Below are positions 8,333 to 17,350 of a stretch of DNA of 64,000 nt, piece by piece. The notes beneath the pieces are model-generated. The model was not told where the DNA came from. It searched no databases and saw nothing but the letters and a program-made list of their open reading frames with translations. Position 1 is the stretch's first letter. Each line of letters opens with the position of its first letter. Made by a program: the position numbers and the translations under genes. Source of the stretch: Holtiella sp036655075 (lineage in GTDB: Bacteria > Bacillota > Clostridia > Lachnospirales > Cellulosilyticaceae); NCBI RefSeq assembly GCF_036655075.1, contig NZ_JAVVQU010000003.1:1-64000 (forward strand), read 5' to 3'.

Positions 8333-9232
8333 TTATTGTTGTGTTAAAATAACGATTTCATAAGCAGCTGTTTGACCTGGGAAAGATAAAGCCATGACAG
8401 GTGCATGTTTTACAGTAATTTTCATCCCTTTTTCAAGGTCTTTTACTGTGTAGAGCATTTTGTTTTTTTCATGGTGAATAGAAGTTTCTTCGCTTACATT
8501 TAAAATAGTTTGGAATTCAGGGCTTTCAGGATTTTGATTTTTTCCTACAAGCACTTGATTACCAAATGGTGTTTCAGTGATTTCTACAATTTGTACATCT
8601 TCTAAAATCATAAATTCAGGTAAAGCTTCAGATGCTGTAGTTTTAGCTTCAATTGTGAAAGCAGCTGTTTGAGGTGGGAGAGAACGTGTCATCATCAGAG
8701 AGTGTGTCACAGTAAGTTCCATACCCAGAGAAAGGTCTGCAAGTGTAGCAGCTTTTCCATCTACAGTGATTACTGTAGTTTCATCTAAGTTAAGGATAAT
8801 CATGTTAGTTGGCACATCTTGAGCACCCGCTGGGAGGATAGTAAGTTGTTTACTATCTGTACTGATATCTTTTAATGTAGCAGACTCAATAGTAGCTACT
8901 TCTTCTGCTGGTACTTCTACAGACTTTGTATCCATTTCTGTTTTTTGTGCTTCAGTAAGTTGGGCCATTTTTTCGTCCTCTATTGAAATATATACCACTT
9001 TGTCTTTGTAAGCAATGTCTGCACCAAGCTCTGTTCCAAGTGCACGAACTGGTAAGTATAGGGTGTCATTGTACATAAGGGCATTGCTATCAGCCATAAC
9101 TTTTTCGCCATTTAAGTTAAATGAAATACTTGGGTCAAGTTGTGCTGTAACATTTTTTACAATAGGTGATGCGATAAGTGTTACAGTTAAAGTACCCATC
9201 GCAGTTAATAACATTAATAATTTTTTACTCAT
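8333..9232 (-). CDS. Exported protein with copper-amine-oxidase-type stalk domain
   Basis: A 299-residue exported protein. Residues 1-30 are a signal peptide (LLMLLTAMGTLTVTLIASPI). Residues about 37-90 match the N-terminal stalk domain of copper amine oxidases, common in clostridial surface proteins (VMADSNALMYNDTLYLPVRA). The rest contains two related halves, each ending in a matching segment (TVTHSLMMTRSLPPQTAAF and TVKHAPVMALSFPGQTAAY), which suggests an internal duplication. The stalk domain is structural and does not imply amine oxidase activity. It is a single gene with its own terminator and an AGGAGG site before ATG 9232. Confidence 0.85.
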   Translation of the reverse strand: MSKKLLMLLTAMGTLTVTLIASPIVKNVTAQLDPSISFNLNGEKVMADSNALMYNDTLYLPVRALGTELGADIAYKDKVVYISIEDEKMAQLTEAQKTEMDTKSVEVPAEEVATIESATLKDISTDSKQLTILPAGAQDVPTNMIILNLDETTVITVDGKAATLADLSLGMELTVTHSLMMTRSLPPQTAAFTIEAKTTASEALPEFMILEDVQIVEITETPFGNQVLVGKNQNPESPEFQTILNVSEETSIHHEKNKMLYTVKDLEKGMKITVKHAPVMALSFPGQTAAYEIVILTQQ

Positions 9233-9345
9233 AAGTAATTCCTCCTAATTTGTATATGAATATCTATTATACTGTAAACTTAGACGTATATAAATAAAGA
9301 TAGGTTCCGCTTTCAAAAAAGATTTATAAGTTTTTACATTTATGT

Positions 9346-9351
9346 TATAAT
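9346..9351 (+). promoter_or_regulatory. Probable -10 of the ABC exporter promoter
   Basis: TATAAT at 9346-9351 with a weak -35 TTTATA at 9323-9328 (17-base spacing), 36 bases before the ATG at 9388. Confidence 0.5.
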
Positions 9352-9387
9352 AGATGAGAATAATTATTAACTAGAAAGGATAAGAAT

Positions 9388-11106
9388 ATGTTTAAGACAT
9401 TTATGAGTTACTATAAACCTTACAAGAAGTTATTCTTTTTAGATTTATTAGTAGCATTTATTTTTGCATTGTGTGATCTTGTTTATCCGATGATGACAAG
9501 AGAATTGATTAATGAAAGTATACCCAACCAGGAGGTTCGAATGATAGGCGTATTTGCAATAGGTCTGCTTATCATTTTTGGAATTAAATACGTATGTAGT
9601 TACTTTATGCAATATTGGGGACATGTAGTCGGTGTGCGTATGCAAGCGGATATGCGACGTGACATTTTCCTACATCTTCAAAAGTTACCTTGTAGCTTTT
9701 TTGATCGTACAAAGACAGGGGATGTCATGTCTCGTATCATTAACGATTTAATGGATATTTCAGAGCTTGCACACCATGGCCCAGAAGATTTATTTATTTC
9801 AGGTGTTATGATTATTGGGTCATTTTTGGTGCTGATTAATATTAATGTACCTCTTACGCTTATTATTTTTGCTTTTATTCCACTTATTTTCTGGTTTACA
9901 TGGAAAAAGCGTGACAAAATGAGTAAGGCCTTTACAGCAAGTCGTGTAGAAACAGGCAAGGTTAATGCGATTTTAGAAAATAGTATTGCTGGTATGCGTG
10001 TGTCTAAAAGTTTCTGTAGCAAAGATCAAGAAGTAGCAAAGTTTCAAGAAGGGAACAATGCTTTTAAAAATGCTAGAGAAGGGGCATACAGGGTAATGGC
10101 TGAGTACTTCTCAGGTTCAACTTTTTGTATTGACCTATTAGATTATGTATGTATGATTGCAGGAGGGCTTTTCACAATCAAAGGGATTATTACTTTTGGA
10201 GATTTTATGGCCTATCTTTTATACATCAAAATGTTTACCCAACCGATTAAAAAATTAGTCAACTTTATGGAACAATATCAAAGTGGAATGACAGGTTATA
10301 AACGTTTTACCGAATTGATGGAAGAAAGCGAAGAGTATGATCAAGATGCTGCAAGGGCTTTGAAAAATGTAGAAGGAGAAATTTGTTTTAAAAATGTAAG
10401 CTTTAAATACGAAGAAGAATATATTTTAAATCAAATGAACTTAACCATTCCAAAAGGCAAGATGGTCGCACTCGTTGGTCCATCAGGAGGTGGTAAAACC
10501 ACATTTTGTAATCTCATTCCAAGATTTTATGAGATTGATGGTGGAGACATTTTAATTGATGGAAAAAGTATTTATGATGTGCAACTAGAGAGTTTAAGAA
10601 GTCACATAGGTATTGTCTCACAAGAAGTTTTCCTCTTTACAGGTACCATTAAAGAAAACATTCTTTACGGCAATCCAGAAGCTACAGATGAAGAAGTGAT
10701 TGAAGCGGCTAAGAAAGCGTATATCCATGAATTTGTAAGCGCGCTTCCAGAAGGCTACGATACATACATTGGCGAGCGAGGGGTTAAACTTTCAGGAGGA
10801 CAAAAACAACGTCTATCCATTGCACGTGTATTCCTTAAAAATCCATCTATCCTCATCTTAGATGAAGCCACATCTGCACTTGACAATGCGACAGAGTTTA
10901 TGATTAAGCAAGCAATAGATGAGGTATGTAAAAATCGTACAACTATTGTAGTAGCACATAGACTTTCTACCATTCGCAATGCAGATGAGATTGTTGTGTT
11001 AGGGAAGGAAGGTATTGAAGAAGTAGGTAGTCATGAGGCACTGCTTGAAAAAGAAGGCTTATATAAAATGCTTTATGAAGCACAGTTTGAAGGTCTTATC
11101 AGTTAA
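9388..11106 (+). CDS. ABC exporter, fused membrane and ATPase domains
   Basis: A 572-residue half-transporter of the MsbA/BmrA multidrug or lipid exporter type, working as a dimer in the plasma membrane. Six membrane helices occupy about residues 1-300; the nucleotide-binding domain follows with Walker A GPSGGGKT (about 364-371), signature LSGGQKQR (about 468), Walker B ILILDEATSAL (about 488-498) and an H-loop in VVAHRLST. It is complete and alone, with its own promoter and terminator. The substrate cannot be deduced. Confidence 0.93.
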   Translation: MFKTFMSYYKPYKKLFFLDLLVAFIFALCDLVYPMMTRELINESIPNQEVRMIGVFAIGLLIIFGIKYVCSYFMQYWGHVVGVRMQADMRRDIFLHLQKLPCSFFDRTKTGDVMSRIINDLMDISELAHHGPEDLFISGVMIIGSFLVLININVPLTLIIFAFIPLIFWFTWKKRDKMSKAFTASRVETGKVNAILENSIAGMRVSKSFCSKDQEVAKFQEGNNAFKNAREGAYRVMAEYFSGSTFCIDLLDYVCMIAGGLFTIKGIITFGDFMAYLLYIKMFTQPIKKLVNFMEQYQSGMTGYKRFTELMEESEEYDQDAARALKNVEGEICFKNVSFKYEEEYILNQMNLTIPKGKMVALVGPSGGGKTTFCNLIPRFYEIDGGDILIDGKSIYDVQLESLRSHIGIVSQEVFLFTGTIKENILYGNPEATDEEVIEAAKKAYIHEFVSALPEGYDTYIGERGVKLSGGQKQRLSIARVFLKNPSILILDEATSALDNATEFMIKQAIDEVCKNRTTIVVAHRLSTIRNADEIVVLGKEGIEEVGSHEALLEKEGLYKMLYEAQFEGLIS

Positions 11107-11123
11107 AGTAGAACATTTCAGAG

Positions 11124-11168
11124 AAACACACTGTAATCTAAAAAGAGATTACAGTGTGTTTTTTCTTT
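11124..11168 (+). terminator. Intrinsic terminator after the ABC exporter
   Basis: Sixteen-base arms AAACACACTGTAATCT and AGATTACAGTGTGTTT with a short A-rich loop, then TTTTCTTTTT. Confidence 0.92.
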
Positions 11169-11177
11169 TTATATGGG

Positions 11178-11206
11178 TTGACAAAAATGAAAGCTCAATA
11201 TATTAT
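11178..11206 (+). promoter_or_regulatory. Promoter of the GntR-ABC operon
   Basis: TTGACA at 11178-11183 and TATTAT at 11201-11206, 17 bases apart. It drives the regulator gene at 11246. Confidence 0.85.
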
Positions 11207-11231
11207 TGTATTAAGCAGCTAATACAATAAT
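11202..11231. promoter_or_regulatory. Palindromic operator overlapping the -10
   Basis: Perfect 12-bp arms ATTATTGTATTA (11202-11213) and TAATACAATAAT (11220-11231) flank a 6-base spacer. It overlaps the -10 and the start region, just ahead of a GntR/YtrA-type gene, so it is the likely autorepression site. Confidence 0.8.
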
Positions 11232-11245
11232 GAGGTGAAAAGAAT

Positions 11246-11614
11246 ATGCCTTGGGAATTTGATCCTAACCAACCTATATATGTACAACTTGTAGAACGTA
11301 TCAAAGTGATGATCGTATCAGGAGAGCTCCCACAAGGAAGTAAACTTAATTCTGTGCGGGACTTAGCTCAAGAAGCGGGTGTGAATCCGAATACGATGCA
11401 ACGTGCGCTAGCAGAACTTGAGCGTGAAGCCTTGGTTTACAGCCAAAGAACGAGTGGTAGATTTGTAACAGAAGACTGTACTTTGATAGAGAAAATGAGA
11501 GCAGAATTTGCCCAACATAAGGTGCAAGGTGTCATTGAGTCCTTGCTCAAACTTGGATATAGCCAAGAGGAACTTAAGCGACTTATACATGATTATTTGG
11601 AGGAGATGAAATAA
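11246..11614 (+). CDS. GntR-family transcriptional regulator, YtrA subfamily
   Basis: A 122-residue DNA-binding repressor. A winged helix-turn-helix fills residues about 10-75 (LPQGSKLNSVRDLAQEAGVN, then PNTMQRALAELE), followed by only a short helical tail, the short form typical of YtrA regulators that control ABC transporters. It starts at ATG 11246 behind GAGGTG and its stop overlaps the next start by one base (TAATG). The palindrome at 11202-11231 is its probable target. Confidence 0.92.
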   Translation: MPWEFDPNQPIYVQLVERIKVMIVSGELPQGSKLNSVRDLAQEAGVNPNTMQRALAELEREALVYSQRTSGRFVTEDCTLIEKMRAEFAQHKVQGVIESLLKLGYSQEELKRLIHDYLEEMK

Positions 11615-12312
11615 TGGAAAATTTATTAGAGTTAAATGGGGTTAGTAAGCACTATGGCAATAAAGAAGCCCTTAAAGGGATTGATCTAAAGATAGCACCT
11701 GGCAAAGTAATAGGTCTTTTAGGGCCTAATGGAAGTGGTAAAAGTACCATGATAAAACTTATCAATGGTTTACTACAGCCTACACAAGGAGAAATTTTAG
11801 TAGCGGGCAAGCGAGTTGGTCTAGAAACCAAACAACTTATTTCTTATTTGCCAGAAAGAACCTATTTGAATGATTGGATGAAAGTTAAAGATTTAGTGGC
11901 TTTCTTTGCAGACTTTTATGAGGATTTTGATAAGGAAAAGGCACAAGAGATGTTGCAAACACTCAACATTGATACAGACAGTAAGTTGAAGACCCTTTCA
12001 AAAGGAAATAAAGAGAAGGTACAATTAATTCTTGTGATGTCTAGAAAAGCAAAGCTGTATATTTTAGATGAGCCAATAGGCGGCGTGGACCCTGCTGCGA
12101 GAGATTATATCTTGAATACGATTATTAAAAATTACTCACCAGAAAGCACAGTCCTTATTGCCACACATCTCATACAAGAAGTAGAAAATATTTGTGATGA
12201 TATTATTTTTCTAGGTTATGGCCAAATTCAACTTCAAGGAAATGTAGATGATATTAGACAAGAAAAAGGTCAATCTATTGATAGCTTATTTAGGGAGGTA
12301 TTTAAATGTTAG
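11614..12312 (+). CDS. ABC transporter ATP-binding protein (YtrB-like)
   Basis: This 232-residue ATPase has Walker A GPNGSGKS (about 37-44), a slightly unusual signature LSKGNKEK (about 129-136), Walker B LYILDEP (about 148-154) and an H-loop in IATHLIQE. It is translationally coupled to the upstream YtrA-type regulator and overlaps the following permease gene by seven bases. Regulator, ATPase and permease make a typical YtrA-controlled ABC operon, often induced by cell-wall antibiotics; that role here is inference. Confidence 0.92.
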   Translation: MENLLELNGVSKHYGNKEALKGIDLKIAPGKVIGLLGPNGSGKSTMIKLINGLLQPTQGEILVAGKRVGLETKQLISYLPERTYLNDWMKVKDLVAFFADFYEDFDKEKAQEMLQTLNIDTDSKLKTLSKGNKEKVQLILVMSRKAKLYILDEPIGGVDPAARDYILNTIIKNYSPESTVLIATHLIQEVENICDDIIFLGYGQIQLQGNVDDIRQEKGQSIDSLFREVFKC

Positions 12313-13115
12313 GGAAATTAATCAAATATGAATTTAAAGCAACAGGAAGGACTTTTTTACCTTTATACGGGATTATCTTATTGGTTGCTTGTATTCATCG
12401 TCTATTAGGAAGAAATACACAAGGCATTTTTGTAGAGTTGAATAAGATTGGAGACTTTATGACCCTTGCACTTGTTGCCTTATTTATTGCACTGGGAGTC
12501 ATCACCTTAGTTATGACCATTCAACGCTTCCAGAAAAATCTTCTAACCGATGAAGGTTACTTAATGTTTACGTTGCCTGTAAAAATAAGGAGCTTGATTT
12601 TTTCTAAACTTTTTGTAGCTCTTATTTGGGTGATTTTAAGTAGTATTGTAGGCTTTGTTACTTTTGCTATTTTATTTTTAGATGGCGTTGTTGTGAAAGA
12701 AATTTGGCAAGCGCTTATGCAGTTGCCAGAGGTGCTGAAGGCGGCAGATTATACAGTAGATGGTGTGATGATTATGAGTGGTCTGCAAATGATAGTGGTG
12801 TTGGTACAAGTGGTTCTCTCAGGATTGTTAGGCTATATTCAATTTGTGGTAACAGTATACCTTGCATTAGCTATTGGACAATTTCCAGCTTTCCAAAAAT
12901 ATCGTACAGCAGCTTCCTTTATCGCTTTCTTTGTCATCAATATGATTGTAGGCTGGGGGATTGGTATGATAGGTTCTGATTTATTAGGTGAGGCAATCCT
13001 TGGTATAAATATGAATCAGTTCTTTGCAGTAATTAATATTATGACTGCCGTGGTAATCGTAGGACTCTTTGAAGGGACACACTATATTTTAAAGAAGCAT
13101 CTGAATTTGGAATAA
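12306..13115 (+). CDS. ABC transporter permease of the GntR operon
   Basis: This 269-residue integral membrane protein has about six hydrophobic segments (near residues 18-32, 55-75, 100-125, 155-185, 200-220 and 240-258). It is the membrane partner of the ATPase at 11614, whose gene it overlaps by seven bases, and ends the operon before the terminator at 13185. No substrate motif is visible. Confidence 0.82.
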   Translation: MLGKLIKYEFKATGRTFLPLYGIILLVACIHRLLGRNTQGIFVELNKIGDFMTLALVALFIALGVITLVMTIQRFQKNLLTDEGYLMFTLPVKIRSLIFSKLFVALIWVILSSIVGFVTFAILFLDGVVVKEIWQALMQLPEVLKAADYTVDGVMIMSGLQMIVVLVQVVLSGLLGYIQFVVTVYLALAIGQFPAFQKYRTAASFIAFFVINMIVGWGIGMIGSDLLGEAILGINMNQFFAVINIMTAVVIVGLFEGTHYILKKHLNLE

Positions 13116-13184
13116 GTTTGTTACCGTAAATGTGTGAAAGCTACTTTACTGTTATCTTGATAGAGATATATCTGTAGAATAAAT

Positions 13185-13222
13185 AAAAGAAGCCACGAAT
13201 TTAATTTTCGGTGGCTTCTTTT
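13185..13222. terminator. Terminator between convergent genes
   Basis: Stem AAAAGAAGCCAC...TTCGGTGGCTTCTTTT with one bulged base and an AT-rich loop. T-runs on both sides let it serve the ABC operon (plus strand) and possibly plsC (minus strand). Confidence 0.8.
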
Positions 13223-13292
13223 GGTTTTAGTCTCTATTACTTTTGTTTAGTAAGGTGGATCAAGTGTAACGAGGTGACCGCCTCTACAAGTG

Positions 13293-14018
13293 TTAGTCAT
13301 TGGTTGAAAGCTTGGAAGCGATAATCGCTTTGACACGTTCTGGCAATTCAACTTGTTCTTCTTTTGTTAAATCGGCAGTTGGAATAGGTGGGTGAATGTA
13401 CATATGTACAGTAGCCGGTTTGACTTTACCACCTTGAGCTTCCATAAGTTTGTAGGTGCCATCTATTGTAACAGGGACAATAGGTACCTTAGGTTTTGTA
13501 GCTAGTTTGAAGCTCCCACCTTTAAATTCACCAAGTGGGCCCCCTTTACTACGTGTGCCTTCTGGGAAGATGACAAGGGAATGACCTTCTTTAATGAGTT
13601 TAACCCCTTCAATAATAGCAGAAGCTGCGCCTTTCAAAGTGGAACGATCCATAAAGACACAGTGGATAAGACGCATCCAGTCTCGTAAGATATAGATTTT
13701 ATTTGTTTCAAGTTTAGCCACATACCCTTTTGGCTTTTCAATAAAGCTCATAAAAAGCGCAATGTCAAAATTGCCTTGATGATTACTCATAAAGACAACA
13801 GGTTTGTCATGTGGAATGTTTTCAAGCCCATGAACTTTTACATCCGCCCCGCCGTTTTTCACTTGTGCCATCGCCCATTTCATAGTGGTTTGATTAATAT
13901 AAGCTTCAGCTTCTTTCAAGTTTCCACTGGCAACTAATTTCTTTGCTTTGCGTAAAGCTGGTAATGTACAGATAAGGCTAATGGCAAAATAGCCATACCA
14001 ATAAATAGTTCTAAACAT
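13293..14018 (-). CDS. plsC: 1-acyl-sn-glycerol-3-phosphate acyltransferase
   Basis: PlsC adds the second acyl chain to lysophosphatidic acid at the membrane face. The protein has the catalytic NHxxxxD box (NHQGNFD, about 79-85) and the glycerophosphate-binding FPEGTRS motif (about 151-157) after an N-terminal hydrophobic segment. I start it at 14018 (MFRTIYWYG, 241 residues) because GGAGGG sits at 14028-14023, properly spaced; a start at 14057 would add 13 residues that cover the ribosome site. It is a single gene. Confidence 0.9.
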   Translation of the reverse strand: MFRTIYWYGYFAISLICTLPALRKAKKLVASGNLKEAEAYINQTTMKWAMAQVKNGGADVKVHGLENIPHDKPVVFMSNHQGNFDIALFMSFIEKPKGYVAKLETNKIYILRDWMRLIHCVFMDRSTLKGAASAIIEGVKLIKEGHSLVIFPEGTRSKGGPLGEFKGGSFKLATKPKVPIVPVTIDGTYKLMEAQGGKVKPATVHMYIHPPIPTADLTKEEQVELPERVKAIIASKLSTND

Positions 14019-14250
14019 ATGACCCTCCATTTGGATTATAGTATGTATAAAGTGCAAATGTATTATATCATGAAATGAAAAGAAACTGTAGAGGACAAGG
14101 AGACTTTAACTTTTCATGAAAGGATAAGAAGCGTATAATACAAATAGCGTAACAGATAGACCTTGTTGGCAAGACATTTAAAGGTTCTAGCCAAAGGATA
14201 TGGGGTCTTAAATATGAAAAATAAAAGTAGAATATAGGAGCACAATAACC

Positions 14251-14805
14251 ATGAAACAAACATTGCAAGTAATAAGAAAAGATGGCTTAAAAGAAGAATT
14301 GAGATTAAAAGTCCTGCAGACTACAGATATTCCACAAATTATGGCATTACAAGATGAGGTATTGGCATTGCTTGAAGATAAGCAGCTGTATGTGCCTTCT
14401 GAACAAGAGGAGATATGCGAACATTTTGAGACAGGAGGTATACTTCTAGGGTATGTTACAGAAGCAGATGTCTTAGTGGCACTTGCCATTTACCTAAAAA
14501 AAGGCTATGACACATCTAATTATGGCTACGATATAGACCTTGAAGGTGAGGCACTTTTACAAGTGGGGCAGGTAGATACGGTACTTGTTAAATCGGATTA
14601 TCGAGGAAACAATCTACAATTTATTATGTGTCAGATTTTAGAAGAGGTAGCAGAAGAACAAGGTACACCTATTCTTTGTGCCACAGTTTCGCCATACAAT
14701 ACATTTAGCGTGAATAACTTCTTAAAGCTAGGCTATGAGGTTAAGAAGGATAAACTTAAATACGGCGGACTGAGAAGATATGTACTGGTGAAAACACTTA
14801 AGTAA
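14251..14805 (+). CDS. GNAT-family N-acetyltransferase
   Basis: A 184-residue GCN5-type acetyltransferase. The acetyl-CoA-binding region is near residues 108-130 (VDTVLVKSDYRGNNLQ), followed by the usual beta-bulge and late VNNFLKLGYE segment (about 154-163). The acceptor substrate is unknown. It begins at ATG 14251 behind AGGAG and stands alone. Confidence 0.85.
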   Translation: MKQTLQVIRKDGLKEELRLKVLQTTDIPQIMALQDEVLALLEDKQLYVPSEQEEICEHFETGGILLGYVTEADVLVALAIYLKKGYDTSNYGYDIDLEGEALLQVGQVDTVLVKSDYRGNNLQFIMCQILEEVAEEQGTPILCATVSPYNTFSVNNFLKLGYEVKKDKLKYGGLRRYVLVKTLK

Positions 14806-14957
14806 CACAATTTATAGGTTTAAGCAATCTGTTCAAAAACATAACACATTTGGATTTGAAAGTAAGTAATAAAAGGTGACATGGGGATAGCAAGGTAAGA
14901 AATAGATCAGAAGGAAAATGTTAGAGGTGTAACATAAAATGGGATGGGGGTGTAAAA

Positions 14958-15650
14958 ATGGAGGAAAAGCATTTAAGATATCTGAAACTATTCATACTGG
15001 GGATTGGAATCATTGCACTGACGTACTTTTTAATCCTATATGTGGCTGAGATAAAATATAGGAGAACGATAGAAGGGCAGTTGGAACAGTTGATGGCACT
15101 GACTTTAGAACAGACGGTGGTTGAACTGAACGGGGAAGAATATGTATTCCAATACACAGGCAGTGAATTTCTGAATGACTTTCCCTTTCCTTTTAGAAAG
15201 GATAGGGAAAGTGTAGCTATTTCTTTTGCTATGTTTAAAGGTGAAAGAGCACCTGAGAACGCACTTGGCACCACAAGTTATTTGACTTATGTAAGACGAG
15301 ACTCTATTCATAGCCCTATTGAGTGGATGGAGGAGAAAAGAGGTAACTACTTTACAGATTTTATTACTGCAGTGTGTAATCATTGGTACAATCTACAACT
15401 TGAAAAGCTAGGTAACATTCTACAAACAAGCATGGGAATAAGTTATAAACATGAATTTCACGAACCTGATACTTTGGGGAAAGTTGTTCCTACAGGTTGC
15501 ATAAGAGGAAGTGGGGATTTAGAGGCAGTATTGCACCTTTGGGAGAATGGACAGGAACAGCACGACAACCATACATGGCAAGCTGAATTTCAAATGCCTG
15601 AGATAGGTAAGGGGACTATTGTAAACATGACTATAAGTGGGGGATTTTAA
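14958..15650 (+). CDS. Unrecognised membrane-anchored protein
   Basis: A 230-residue protein with one N-terminal membrane helix (about residues 9-28) and an extracellular or periplasm-side body without cysteine pairs or known catalytic motifs. I do not recognise a family. It starts at ATG 14958 with GGGGGTG upstream. Base composition matches its neighbours. It sits alone in a run of small unlinked genes. Confidence 0.65.
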   Translation: MEEKHLRYLKLFILGIGIIALTYFLILYVAEIKYRRTIEGQLEQLMALTLEQTVVELNGEEYVFQYTGSEFLNDFPFPFRKDRESVAISFAMFKGERAPENALGTTSYLTYVRRDSIHSPIEWMEEKRGNYFTDFITAVCNHWYNLQLEKLGNILQTSMGISYKHEFHEPDTLGKVVPTGCIRGSGDLEAVLHLWENGQEQHDNHTWQAEFQMPEIGKGTIVNMTISGGF

Positions 15651-15799
15651 GGTTAAGCTTCTATTGTGGTTTTGAATATTTTGATAACTACTAAACTTTT
15701 GTGTATAATATAAATTATAGCTTATAATTTGATAGATTAAACTTGTGATAAGAGAGAAGAAGTCCTTGCTTAGCACAAATTCCAATAGAGATATAGAAG

Positions 15800-15928
15800 A
15801 TGAAACAGGGGGGAAGAAAACTGATGCATAGTGTATATTTTCTCGCTTTGATTGTTATAAGTGCTTTGATGGCATCTTGGAGTGCTCTATTCCTTTTGGT
15901 AGTGGGGACTTGGTTGATAAGAGGGTAA
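15800..15928 (+). CDS. Possible small membrane peptide (34-42 residues)
   Basis: A short ORF with a single strong hydrophobic helix (YFLALIVISALMASWSALFL). The better start is ATG 15824, since a G-rich site AGGGGGGA lies about nine bases before it; ATG 15800 would add eight residues. Short membrane peptides of this kind may be toxins or membrane regulators, but there is no homology basis for either. The rest of the 15651-15990 gap holds nothing I recognise. Confidence 0.35.
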   Translation: MKQGGRKLMHSVYFLALIVISALMASWSALFLLVVGTWLIRG

Positions 15929-15990
15929 ATACATAGCGGTGGTCATTGATGATGACCTTAGAATAAGAATATTAAAAGGAGAACAACCAA

Positions 15991-16503
15991 ATGATTTTAG
16001 AAACAGAGCGTTTATATTTAAGAGAAATGCAACAAGGAGATTTGGTAGCCTTATGTAAGATGCTACAAGATATAGAGGTTATGTATGCCTATGAACATGC
16101 TTTTAGTGATGTCGAGGTACAGGAATGGTTGGATAGACAAGTTGCTAGATATAAAGTACATGAATTTGGACTATGGGCAATGGTTTTAAAAGAAACAGAT
16201 GAAATGATTGGACAGTGTGGATTGACTTGGCAAGATTGGGAGGGCAAGCCAGTGATGGAGATAGGTTACTTGTTGCAAAAGGCATACTGGCATACTGGCT
16301 ATGCAACAGAAGCGGCTAGGGCTTGTAAGGCATATGCCTTTGATAAATTGGAAGCAGAAGAAGTGTATTCAATTATTCGTGATACCAACAGTGCCTCTAA
16401 AAATGTAGCTAAACGCAATGAGATGACAGTTTGTGGTGCCTTTACCAAGCATTATTATGATACGGAGATGCCACATTTAGTCTATAGAGCGCAACGCTCA
16501 TAA
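15991..16503 (+). CDS. GNAT acetyltransferase, RimJ/RimL-like
   Basis: A 170-residue acetyltransferase of the Acetyltransf_3 type (opening LETERLYLREMQQGD), related to enzymes acetylating ribosomal protein N-termini or small amines. The acetyl-CoA-binding region is near residues 90-110 (EIGYLLQKAYWHTGYATEAA) and the late ASKNVAKRNEM segment fits the family. It starts at ATG 15991 behind AAGGAG. Confidence 0.88.
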   Translation: MILETERLYLREMQQGDLVALCKMLQDIEVMYAYEHAFSDVEVQEWLDRQVARYKVHEFGLWAMVLKETDEMIGQCGLTWQDWEGKPVMEIGYLLQKAYWHTGYATEAARACKAYAFDKLEAEEVYSIIRDTNSASKNVAKRNEMTVCGAFTKHYYDTEMPHLVYRAQRS

Positions 16504-16628
16504 GACGATGCTTTGATGGGAATGATAGATGCAGTCTTAAAGGTTGAAAGAGAGTAAGTAAGGCTAAGTGGTGCAATATGCTCAAAACTTAAAGATAAAG
16601 AGAAAAGTAGAGAAAATATACATATTTA

Positions 16629-16654
16629 GGTAGTCTATAGTGACTACTTTTTTA
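16629..16654 (+). terminator. Intrinsic terminator
   Basis: Six-base arms GTAGTC (16630-16635) and GACTAC (16642-16647), then TTTTTT. It lies about 130 bases after the acetyltransferase and just before the HNH gene. Confidence 0.65.
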
Positions 16655-16668
16655 TTGGAGAAAACACC

Positions 16669-17010
16669 ATGAAGAAAGTTTGCAGTAGATGTGGAAACAT
16701 CATTTTACATAACCAAAGGTGTGGGTGCACACCTAAATATAACAGGGAAGTATCAGATGAAAAAAGACACTTCTATTCCTCTTACACATGGCAGAAGCTC
16801 AGGAACAGGAAAGTGAAAGAGCATCCCTATTGTGAAAGGTGCTGGAGTAAGTGGAAGTTAATTGTAGCTGATAACTTGCAAGGGCATCATATTAAATCAT
16901 TTAAGGATTATCCTGAACTGAGGTTAGATGAAGATAATGTAGTAGTACTTTGTCGGACTTGTAATTTACAGGTGGGGGATAGTAGTGTGGTGGACTGGAA
17001 ATTAAATTAA
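16669..17010 (+). CDS. HNH endonuclease family protein, phage-like
   Basis: A 113-residue protein with an N-terminal zinc ribbon (CSRCGNIILHNQRCGC, residues 4-19), then the RHFYSSYTWQKLRNRK region and zinc pairs CERC and CRTC around an HNH core (GHHIK, then DEDNVVVLC). The final HNH position is Asn (CN) rather than His. Such proteins sit next to phage terminase genes or in mobile elements and nick DNA. Here no phage genes accompany it, only a toxin-antitoxin pair and integrase debris, so it is probably a leftover of a mobile element; the frame is intact. Confidence 0.85.
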   Translation: MKKVCSRCGNIILHNQRCGCTPKYNREVSDEKRHFYSSYTWQKLRNRKVKEHPYCERCWSKWKLIVADNLQGHHIKSFKDYPELRLDEDNVVVLCRTCNLQVGDSSVVDWKLN

Positions 17011-17034
17011 TTTATGATGTAGGGAATATCTCAA

Positions 17035-17072
17035 TTGTACTTTGTATATAATACTGATATAATAATGTACAA
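17035..17072 (+). promoter_or_regulatory. Promoter and dyad of the toxin-antitoxin operon
   Basis: TTGTAC (17035-17040), 17 bases, TATAAT (17058-17063). The -35 hexamer is also one arm of an inverted repeat with GTACAA (17067-17072), a fit for autorepression by the antitoxin. Confidence 0.65.
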
Positions 17073-17086
17073 AAGGAGGTGCTGAT

Positions 17087-17350
17087 ATGCCACAAATTAG
17101 ACCTATTACAGATTTAAGAAATACAAATGAAATATCTGAAATGTGCCATGCTAAACAAGAGCCTATTTTTATAACAAAGAATGGCTATGGAGATTTGGTT
17201 GTTATGAGCATAGAAACTTATGAACAAATGTTAGAAGGAACTCAAATAGACCATGCGATTGCTGTTGCAGAGACGGAATATGAGAATGGTGGAGAATTAT
17301 TAGATGCAAGAGAGTGTCTTTCAAGTTTAAGGAGAAAACATTTTGGATAA
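17087..17350 (+). CDS. Type II antitoxin, Phd/YefM family
   Basis: An 87-residue antitoxin. The N-terminal Phd/YefM fold is clear (opening with IRPITDLRN, then FITKNGYGDLVVMSIETYE), while the C-terminal tail after residue 50 is the toxin-neutralising part. It binds its own promoter and neutralises the toxin encoded next, which its reading frame overlaps by eight bases. It begins at ATG 17087 behind a perfect AGGAGGTG. Confidence 0.92.
   Translation: MPQIRPITDLRNTNEISEMCHAKQEPIFITKNGYGDLVVMSIETYEQMLEGTQIDHAIAVAETEYENGGELLDARECLSSLRRKHFG

Noticed and set aside
12704..12979. 91-codon plus-strand ORF within the permease at 12306
   Set aside because: It is an out-of-frame shadow of a hydrophobic coding region with no start signal.
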